Assembly (NCBI GenBank): GCA_003648815.1
Contig: QMPZ01000122.1
Span: 1 to 5,015 of the forward strand
Source: Candidatus Aerophobota bacterium
GTDB taxonomy: Bacteria; Aerophobota; Aerophobia; Aerophobales; B47-G16
Reading direction: 5' to 3'
Length of the DNA stretch: 5,015 nt
Shown here: positions 1-5,015 of the stretch, in pieces
Layout: each line of letters begins with the position of its first letter
How positions within the stretch are numbered: the stretch's first letter is position 1
Notes under the pieces: model-generated
What the model was told of the DNA's origin: nothing
The model's input: only the letters and a program-made list of their open reading frames with translations
The model's database searches: none
Translations under genes and position numbers: made by a program

Positions 1-1926
1 CAACACAATAGGCTGATAGTTTAACGAGGCAGCTTTTTCTATTAGTGGGGTAAGCCTGGCTACAATTTGTTGAATAGTTTGCGGTTTTATGTTAATGTAA
101 GAGGTGCGCTCCTTATGTTCCACGGATTGCAGTATCTTTTGTTCCAGTCCAGGATCCAGGGTTATGGCTGAAATCTTGCCCTCCTCATCCCGGTACTGCT
201 TGCAGATATGACGGGATAGGCTCTGCCTTACATATTCTGTCAGTATATCTATGTTTTTGGTTTGAGGAGCCCAGTCAGCTAATGTCTCTAAAATGGTGAG
301 AAGGTCACGGATGGATACTCTTTCCCTGAGAAGGTTCCGCAAAACCTTATGTACGTCACCTAAGCTCATCAGGTTAGGAATTAATTCCTCCACCACAGCG
401 GGATAATTTTCCTTGAGGTTGTTGATGAGATTTTGTACCTCCTGACGTCCCAGAATCTCATGGGCGTGAGATTTGATTATCTCGGTTAAGTGAGTGATGA
501 GAACAGAAGGGGCGCTTACCACTATATATCCGGCTGCCTCCGCTTCTTTTTTTTGTTCCTCTCTGATCCATACAGCGGGAAAGCCAAAGGTAGGCTCCTT
601 CGTCTTTATTCCCTCAAGAGGTCTGGTGACTTTGCCTGTCTCCATGGCCAGGCAGTACTTGAGCATTAGCTCTCCCCGCGCTACCTCCATTCCCTTTACC
701 TTTATCCTGTACTCGTTGGGTTTTAATTGAATATTATCTCTTACTCGAACAAAGGGAAGGATTATTCCCATCTCCAGGACTATCTGGCGTCGAATTCGGG
801 CAATCTGGTCTAACAGGTCTCCTCCCTGTTTTGCATCTGCCAAGGGAATGAGTCCATATCCTATCTCTACCTCCAAGGGGTCAACCTGCAGGAGTTCCTC
901 CAAGGTTTCTTCCTTTTTCGCTTCCTTTTTTTCCTCTGTTTTCCTTTGCAGGGAGGAAATTTTATGTGCTCGATTGAGGTAGTAAAAAAGACAGGCACTT
1001 ATGGCCGACAGCACCAGAAGGGATGCCTTAGGTGAACCAGGGACGAGGGCGAGGAGAAGGAGGAGGACGGAGACAAGAGCCATCGCCCTGGGCTGACTTG
1101 ACATCTGTTTTATAAAATCAAGGGATAGATTGGACCTGGAGGAGGCACGGGTGACTATTATTCCAGCGGCTGTAGATATGATGAGTGCGGGAATCTGGGA
1201 CACCATTCCATCTCCTACAGTAAGCAGGGTATAGGTTCTAAGAGCTTTCTCGAGCGGCATATGATGTTGAAAAATTCCGGTAGCTAAACCTCCTATTATG
1301 TTGATAAGAAGGATTATTATGGCGGCAATGGCGTCTCCTCTGACGAATTTGCTTGCTCCATCCATTGCTCCGTAAAAGTCAGCCTGTCTTTCGATGTCTC
1401 GACGTCTCTCCTGAGCCTGGACATCGGTGATTAACCCGGCGTTCAGATCTGCATCGATGCTCATCTGTCTACCTGGCATAGCGTCGAGGGTAAACCGGGC
1501 GGCTACCTCTGATACACGAGTTGCTCCCTTGGTAATTACTATAAAGTTGATTATTACCAGGATAAAGAAGACTATTATTCCCACTATATAGTTTCCACCT
1601 ACCACAAAGTAGCCAAAGGTTTGTATGACCTTGCCAGCGTAAGCTTGGAGCAAGATCAGCTTGGTAGAGGTTATGTTCAGGCCGAGACGAAATAAGGTAG
1701 CCAGCAAGAGAAGGGTAGGGAATACGGAAAAGTCAAGAGGTCTTTTAACGTAGATGGTCAGAAGAAAGATGGCAAAGGAACCAGCTAAGTTCAAACTTAA
1801 GAGTATATCCAGCACAAATGGAGGCATGGGAATAATGAGAATGCCGATTATTGCTATCGCTCCCAGGGCGAAGAAGACATCGCTATGCCGGGTGAATAGA
1901 GCAAGGGTTTTTGTCTCATCAGCCAT
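1..1926 (-). CDS. flhA: Flagellar export gate protein FlhA (C-terminus cut off by window edge)
   Basis: FlhA forms the nonameric ring of the flagellar type III export gate: a membrane domain that uses the proton motive force and a cytosolic domain that docks substrates and chaperones. I translated 642 codons with no stop from the ATG to base 1; the family is about 690 residues, so roughly 50 are missing. About eight hydrophobic segments lie in residues 17-317. The FHIPEP family signature spans residues 137-160 (RVSEVAARF then LDAMPGRQMSIDAD), with Arg153 where Lys is usual. The loop SKFVRGDAIA carries Lys193 and Asp198, matching Salmonella Lys203 and Asp208, the latter implicated in proton use. 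A Lys/Glu-rich linker at about 327-345 leads into the cytosolic domain, which has THLTEIIKSHAHEILGRQE and SIRDLLTILE motifs. The ATG has a GGAGG 6-7 nt upstream and lies 48 nt after flhB. The linker contains an in-frame A-AAA-AAG slippery heptamer (see findings). Family assignment is very secure. Confidence 0.97.
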   Translation of the reverse strand, partial: MADETKTLALFTRHSDVFFALGAIAIIGILIIPMPPFVLDILLSLNLAGSFAIFLLTIYVKRPLDFSVFPTLLLLATLFRLGLNITSTKLILLQAYAGKVIQTFGYFVVGGNYIVGIIVFFILVIINFIVITKGATRVSEVAARFTLDAMPGRQMSIDADLNAGLITDVQAQERRRDIERQADFYGAMDGASKFVRGDAIAAIIILLINIIGGLATGIFQHHMPLEKALRTYTLLTVGDGMVSQIPALIISTAAGIIVTRASSRSNLSLDFIKQMSSQPRAMALVSVLLLLLALVPGSPKASLLVLSAISACLFYYLNRAHKISSLQRKTEEKKEAKKEETLEELLQVDPLEVEIGYGLIPLADAKQGGDLLDQIARIRRQIVLEMGIILPFVRVRDNIQLKPNEYRIKVKGMEVARGELMLKYCLAMETGKVTRPLEGIKTKEPTFGFPAVWIREEQKKEAEAAGYIVVSAPSVLITHLTEIIKSHAHEILGRQEVQNLINNLKENYPAVVEELIPNLMSLGDVHKVLRNLLRERVSIRDLLTILETLADWAPQTKNIDILTEYVRQSLSRHICKQYRDEEGKISAITLDPGLEQKILQSVEHKERTSYINIKPQTIQQIVARLTPLIEKAASLNYQPIVL

Positions 1927-1933
1927 CTTTTGC

Positions 1934-1938
1934 CCTCC
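1934..1938 (-). promoter_or_regulatory. Ribosome binding site of flhA
   Basis: GGAGG sits 7 nt before the flhA ATG, inside the 48-nt gap after flhB. This is near-ideal spacing and fixes the start. The rest of the gap is A-rich and shows no hairpin or terminator, so flhA is most likely read on the same transcript as flhB. Confidence 0.85.
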
Positions 1939-1974
1939 GTTTTTCCGTTTTTTAGAAATTTTAACTTGGCTTAT

Positions 1975-3042
1975 TTAAATATACCTCTTTTTCAAGCGAT
2001 AGATGTAGGCGAGAACCTCAGCCACTGCCTGATAAAACCTTATGGGTATTTCCTGACCCACCTCCACTGACTCGTAAAGTGCCTTGGCCAGCCACCTGTT
2101 CTCCACTATGGGCACATTATGGTCTCTTGCCACCCGCTTTATCCTCTCGGCGAGATACCTGGCTCCCTTTGCTACCACTACAGGGGCATTCATCTTTTCC
2201 CTGTTGTACTGTAAGGCTACGGCAAGCTGAGTGGGATTGGTGATCACCACATCTGCTCTGGGGACTTCCTGCATCATCCTTCTTCTGGCCATCTGCCTTT
2301 GAAGGCTGCGAATCCTCGTCTTAACCAAAGGATTTCCTTCCGTCTCCTTATATTCCTCCAGGGCTTCCTGTCTGGTCATCCTCAGCCTTTTTTCGTATTC
2401 CCATCGTTGAAGACCATAGTCAAGGACAGCTATGGGAGCCAGAGCTAAGCAGGAATACAGGCCTAACTGAGAAGCTAAGTTAAATACAAATGCACAGATC
2501 TGGCCAATGTCTTTATCTACCAGGAGAAGAAAATCCTCAGAATGAGTCTTGATGAGTATATAGGCAACATAACCTATGACGGCCATCTTCAAGAGGGAAA
2601 ACAGAAGTTGAACAAGGGAGCGCTTGGAGAAGATTCTCTTAAAGCCATTAACCGGGTTAATCCTGTTCAGGTCAGGAACTAAGGGGTGAAAGGTAAATAA
2701 AAATCCCGTCTGCATAAGGTTAGCCACCAGTCCAGCTATGGCAATCATCAGGATAAGGGGGAAAAGCATCCTTGCCCCTTCCCATAGCCCCTGCTGAAAA
2801 TACTTGTATACCTCAGATGTGCATAAAGAGAACTTATGAGCGTTTTCCAGGATATAGCCGATATCCTGAGATAGCCTTTGAGTTATTCCTTTCCCGAAAA
2901 ATCGAAGAATTAAAAAGCTACAAAGAAGTATTAAGATGGAGTTGATTTCTGCACTCTTTGCTACCTCTCCTCTTTCCTTAGCTCGACGTCTACGCCGGGG
3001 AGTAGCTGGCTGTGTTCTTTCCTGAAGTTCTTCTTCAGGCAA
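1975..3042 (-). CDS. flhB: Flagellar export switch protein FlhB, with NPTQ motif
   Basis: FlhB is a membrane protein of the export gate that controls the switch from rod/hook to filament substrates. The 355 residues are close to the usual 350-380. The N-terminus has the typical basic block (TPRRRRRAKERGEVAKS, residues 14-30). Four hydrophobic segments follow near 33-49, 91-116, 143-165 and 181-208, then a charged connector and the cytosolic domain. The conserved run RRMMQEVPRADVVITNPT is present, but the autocleavage motif reads N269-P270-T271-Q272 instead of NPTH. The family cuts itself between Asn and Pro, so cleavage is expected but its rate is uncertain. The start is TTG: it has AGAGGT 7 nt upstream, the N-terminus from it matches the family, and an in-frame TAA (the fliR stop) lies two codons before it. 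The gene lies 3 nt after fliR in the same frame, which suggests translational coupling. A SctU-type injectisome protein is the alternative, but the neighbours favour a flagellum. Confidence 0.96.
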   Translation of the reverse strand: MPEEELQERTQPATPRRRRRAKERGEVAKSAEINSILILLCSFLILRFFGKGITQRLSQDIGYILENAHKFSLCTSEVYKYFQQGLWEGARMLFPLILMIAIAGLVANLMQTGFLFTFHPLVPDLNRINPVNGFKRIFSKRSLVQLLFSLLKMAVIGYVAYILIKTHSEDFLLLVDKDIGQICAFVFNLASQLGLYSCLALAPIAVLDYGLQRWEYEKRLRMTRQEALEEYKETEGNPLVKTRIRSLQRQMARRRMMQEVPRADVVITNPTQLAVALQYNREKMNAPVVVAKGARYLAERIKRVARDHNVPIVENRWLAKALYESVEVGQEIPIRFYQAVAEVLAYIYRLKKRYI

Positions 3043-3045
3043 TTT

Positions 3046-3834
3046 TTAACCTCTCATAGCATACAGGAGAATAAGTATTTCCCTGTATAGATTGAAAAAC
3101 AGGCCTTTTGCCAGATAAAGAAAGAAGGGAAGAGAAAAAGCAATCATTAATAGCCCAACCCCTATCCTTAAGGGAAGGGCCACGATGAAGACGTTCATCT
3201 GAGGAACGAGACGAGCGATGATTCCTAAGGCGATCTCCGTCAGCAGAAGAACTACTATAATCGGTGCTCCTATCTTTAGACTTAGAATGAAGATGTTGCC
3301 TGTCAGAAGGATCAGCCTCCTGATCAAAGGAAGCTGAGGGGAAAAGCTGGCGAGGGGAACCAAGGTGAAGCTGTCCGCCATTCCCTTTAAGAAATAATGA
3401 TGAGCGTTAAGGGATAAAAATATCATTACAGCCATAAGATTTTTGAACTCGGAGATAATGGGAAGTTGGTCCTGGGATTGCGCGCCCATTACGTTAGCGA
3501 TGCTAAGACCCATCTGAAAGCCTATGATTTGACCGGCCAGTTCTATTCCGGTGAAGAGAAATCTGACGCTATATCCCAGAACTACCCCCACGGTCAGTTC
3601 CCTGGCTATTTCCACAGCCCATCCAATCCATTCCATGGACAGGGAAACTACCTGAGTCCTGGCGACCACCGGGAAAAGCAGCAGGGTAAGGAAAAGGGAA
3701 ATTGCTGCCTTTACCTGTCGGGGAACAAGATTACTTCCCAGAACGGGAATGGTCATCACTGCCCCGCTTACCCTTGCCAGGACGAGGACGAAGACCTTTA
3801 TCTTTTCCGGAGAAAGGAAAGTTAAAAGATCCAT
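3046..3834 (-). CDS. fliR: Flagellar export gate protein FliR
   Basis: FliR is present as a single copy in the FliP5-FliQ4-FliR1 export pore of the flagellar basal body. The 262 residues match the usual length of about 255-265. The protein is almost entirely hydrophobic, with about six membrane-type segments. Family landmarks include LARVSGAVMTIPVLG (residues 19-33), the Glu-rich ELTVGVVLGYSVRF (79-92), AGQIIGFQMGLSIANV (100-115), the NAHHYFLKGMADSF stretch (143-156) and IARLVPQMNVFIVALPLRIGVG (starting near 206). The AspPro that often follows SIANV is replaced here by MGAQ. The ATG is the only sensible start: an in-frame TGA lies 15 nt upstream, and the next Met is residue 27, past the conserved N-terminus. 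No clear Shine-Dalgarno sequence precedes it; the best candidate is a weak GAAAG 9 nt away. It follows fliQ by 22 nt, and its TAA stop is followed by one codon and then the flhB start. Confidence 0.96.
   Translation of the reverse strand: MDLLTFLSPEKIKVFVLVLARVSGAVMTIPVLGSNLVPRQVKAAISLFLTLLLFPVVARTQVVSLSMEWIGWAVEIARELTVGVVLGYSVRFLFTGIELAGQIIGFQMGLSIANVMGAQSQDQLPIISEFKNLMAVMIFLSLNAHHYFLKGMADSFTLVPLASFSPQLPLIRRLILLTGNIFILSLKIGAPIIVVLLLTEIALGIIARLVPQMNVFIVALPLRIGVGLLMIAFSLPFFLYLAKGLFFNLYREILILLYAMRG
3049..3054 (-). promoter_or_regulatory. Ribosome binding site of flhB, inside the end of fliR
   Basis: AGAGGT is formed by the last two sense codons of fliR (Arg-Gly) and lies 7 nt before the TTG start of flhB. 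It is what supports this unusual start codon. Because a ribosome finishing fliR stops right on this site, flhB is probably translated by termination and reinitiation. Confidence 0.75.
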
Positions 3835-3856
3835 TTTTGCAAGCTTTCATAATAAT

Positions 3857-4126
3857 TTATTTTATGAACATGCCCAGGTTTAGATAGAGGCTCGAGGTAT
3901 AATGCAATAAAACTTTTAGCATCCACGGCAGGAGGAAGTACAAGACCGCCGCTATCGCAATGATCTTTGGAATAAAGGTGAGGGTCATCTCGTGAATCTG
4001 CGTGACCGCTTGAATAACACTTACCAGAAGACCCACGATCAATCCCGCTGCTAACACAGGCATAGCTAAGAGTCCGGCAGTTAAAATGGCCTTACGTCCT
4101 ATATCAACTATCAGTTGCATGTTCAT
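3857..4126 (-). CDS. fliQ: Flagellar export gate protein FliQ
   Basis: FliQ is a small two-helix membrane protein; about four copies wrap the FliP-FliR core of the export pore. The 89 residues are exactly the family size. Two hydrophobic hairpin segments lie near residues 13-38 and 51-75. The loop between them has the diagnostic AVTQIHEMTLTFIPKI (residues 40-55), the most conserved part of the family. Two in-frame ATGs begin the protein (Met-Asn-Met). The first is preferred because GGAGG lies 6 nt before it, against 12 nt for the second. It sits between fliP and fliR in the standard order. Confidence 0.96.
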   Translation of the reverse strand: MNMQLIVDIGRKAILTAGLLAMPVLAAGLIVGLLVSVIQAVTQIHEMTLTFIPKIIAIAAVLYFLLPWMLKVLLHYTSSLYLNLGMFIK

Positions 4127-4132
4127 GTTTTA

Positions 4133-4137
4133 CCTCC
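4133..4137 (-). promoter_or_regulatory. Ribosome binding site of fliQ
   Basis: GGAGG lies 6 nt before the first of two closely spaced in-frame ATGs and so selects the first. It is in the 48-nt fliP-fliQ gap, which shows no terminator-like hairpin. Confidence 0.85.
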
Positions 4138-4174
4138 GATGGTTTATTTTAATCCTCTCACCTTTTACGTTTCA

Positions 4175-4993
4175 CTACCGAAAGCTTGATACCAGAGAGC
4201 GAATTACCAGGTCCCATCCATCTACCAGGACAAAGAGCAATATCTTGAAGGGTAAGGAGATCATTATCGGTGGAAGCATAAACATTCCCATGGACATAAG
4301 CACGCTGGAGACTACTATATCGATGATCAAAAAAGGAACATAAAGGATGAAGCCTATCTGAAAAGCCGTCTTCAGTTCGCTGGTGATAAAGGCAGGGATG
4401 AGCACGTAAGTGGGCACCTCCTCGGGATTTTTAGGCCTTTTCATCTTTGACAGATTAATGAACAAGGTTAAATCGTCCTTTCTTGTTTGCCTGAACATAA
4501 AGGACCTTACATACTTTATTCCCTCCTCCCACGCCTCCTTTTGGGTCATCTCGCCTTTCAAGTAAGGTTCAAGAGCTTTTTCTTTAACCTGCGTCCAGGT
4601 AGGAGCCATGATGAAGATGGTCAGAAATATCGCCAGACCGATCAGGATTTGATTGGGAGGCATCTGTTGAGTGGACAGAGCATGTCGTAGAAAGGAAAAA
4701 ATTACGATGATCCTGGTAAAGGAGGTCATCATGATGAAGAAAGCGGGAGCTAAGGAAAGAGCGGTAAGTAAGGCCAGGATCTGAATGGCAATATTTACCT
4801 TTTGAGGTTCCGTCGCTCCCTCTATCTCGATGTTTATCTTAGGGATGACGGACATTGAGGAAGACGATGTGCTCTGAGCCCAACCTGCTTCGGCAAGGGC
4901 AAAAAGTGCAGTTCCGAGGAGGATGATCAAGAGAAAGAGCTTATTCCTATGCTGTTTTAGCATATCTTTGTTCCACCCCTTCTTTGAAGTCAC
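4175..4993 (-). CDS. fliP: Flagellar export gate protein FliP
   Basis: FliP forms the pentameric core of the flagellar export pore in the inner membrane. The 272 residues fit the family (about 220-280, the longer forms having a signal peptide). A basic N-terminus (to Lys18) and a hydrophobic stretch (19-34) look like a cleavable signal peptide, probably cut near AEA-GWA-QS (34-41). A polar spacer leads to the conserved core: MMTSFTRIIVIFSFLRHAL (88-106), PPNQILIGLAIFLTIFIM (112-129), RSFMFRQTRKDDLTLF (163-178), IPAFITSELKTAFQIGF (199-215) and LPFKILLFVLVDGWDLV (247-263). The methionine gasket reads GMFMLPP, with Phe238 where a Met is usual. The GTG start is chosen because AGGGAG lies 7 nt upstream and the GTG overlaps an upstream stop as GTGA. 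The ATG at codon 11 also gives a signal peptide but has a poorer ribosome binding site. fliQ follows after 48 nt. Confidence 0.97.
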   Translation of the reverse strand: MTSKKGWNKDMLKQHRNKLFLLIILLGTALFALAEAGWAQSTSSSSMSVIPKINIEIEGATEPQKVNIAIQILALLTALSLAPAFFIMMTSFTRIIVIFSFLRHALSTQQMPPNQILIGLAIFLTIFIMAPTWTQVKEKALEPYLKGEMTQKEAWEEGIKYVRSFMFRQTRKDDLTLFINLSKMKRPKNPEEVPTYVLIPAFITSELKTAFQIGFILYVPFLIIDIVVSSVLMSMGMFMLPPIMISLPFKILLFVLVDGWDLVIRSLVSSFR

Positions 4994-5015
4994 AGCTTTT
5001 CTCCCTGTCCTTGGC
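4990..5015 (-). CDS. End of an upstream gene, possibly fliO (only last codons in window)
   Basis: Only seven sense codons (ending QGQGEKL) and a TGA stop are visible. The TGA overlaps the GTG start of fliP in a GTGA arrangement, the usual signature of translationally coupled genes. fliO commonly precedes fliP in this operon and is poorly conserved at its end, so fliO is the natural guess, but nothing in seven residues proves it. A second frame also stays open here and would stop inside fliP at about base 4947, so the frame itself is uncertain. Confidence 0.4.
5001..5006 (-). promoter_or_regulatory. Ribosome binding site of fliP
   Basis: AGGGAG ends 7 nt before the GTG at 4993. It lies inside the last codons of the upstream gene and is the main reason for preferring this GTG over the ATG at codon 11. 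Confidence 0.7.

Noticed and set aside
494..730. Plus-strand open frame of 78 codons opposite flhA
   Set aside because: Antisense to the conserved cytosolic domain of FlhA, with a low-complexity Ser-rich translation; a shadow frame.
883..907. Hairpin read as an intrinsic terminator inside flhA
   Set aside because: It has no following U tract, an imperfect stem and lies within conserved coding sequence; at most it is a candidate frameshift stimulator.
1937..1953. Tandem CCGTTTTT repeat (AAAAACGG twice on the coding strand) before flhA
   Set aside because: Two short A-rich copies in a 48-nt gap; one contributes to the flhA ribosome binding site and there is no sign of an operator or larger repeat.
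1754..1978. Plus-strand open frame of 74 codons opposite the start of flhA and the flhB-flhA gap
   Set aside because: Mostly antisense to the FlhA membrane region; its basic and hydrophobic character mirrors the complementary codons and there is no independent support.
3466..3825. Plus-strand open frame of 119 codons opposite fliR
   Set aside because: It lies wholly antisense to the highly conserved fliR, resembles no known protein and has no ribosome binding site I can see; it is a shadow frame.
4086..4690. Plus-strand open frames opposite fliQ and fliP (4086-4343 and 4487-4690)
   Set aside because: Both are antisense to well-conserved genes and show no recognisable domain or translation signals.
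1975..4993. Injectisome (virulence type III secretion) genes instead of flagellar ones
   Set aside because: The families are homologous, but the fliP-fliQ-fliR-flhB-flhA order, the FliP signal peptide and the FlhA and FlhB sequence details match flagellar members. Flanking genes would settle any remaining doubt.

Overview
The window holds five consecutive genes of a bacterial flagellar type III export gate operon, all on the minus strand. In transcription order (right to left) they are fliP, fliQ, fliR, flhB and flhA. A 26-base scrap at the right edge is the end of an upstream gene, possibly fliO. flhA runs off the left edge and lacks roughly its last 50 codons. There are no RNA genes, mobile elements, CRISPR arrays or non-coding stretches longer than 48 bases. 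No promoter or terminator was seen, so transcription presumably starts and ends outside the window.

Together the products form the membrane part of the flagellar secretion apparatus. FliP, FliQ and FliR build the helical pore. FlhB sits on it and switches substrate specificity. FlhA forms the cytoplasmic ring that receives export substrates and couples secretion to the proton motive force. The gene order, the FlhA family signature and the FliP signal peptide fit a flagellum better than a virulence injectisome, although the two systems share these families.

The organism cannot be named from the sequence. GC is in the mid-40s percent by eye. The coding strand is purine-rich, with many AGA/AGG arginine and ATA isoleucine codons. 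Three of the five genes start with ATG, one with GTG (fliP) and one with TTG (flhB). This would suit a Firmicute or a deep-branching or uncultivated, perhaps heat-loving, bacterium, but that is only a guess.

The layout is tight. The upstream gene and fliP overlap by four bases (GTGA). The gaps are 48 nt (fliP-fliQ), 22 nt (fliQ-fliR), 3 nt (fliR-flhB) and 48 nt (flhB-flhA). Every gene except fliR has a clear Shine-Dalgarno sequence. I see no new system here, but four details deserve a second look: an NPTQ instead of NPTH autocleavage motif in FlhB; fliR and flhB lying in one reading frame, separated by a stop and one codon; a canonical A-AAA-AAG slippery heptamer at the FlhA linker, where a -1 shift would yield a membrane-domain-only FlhA; and a Phe inside the normally all-Met gasket of FliP.
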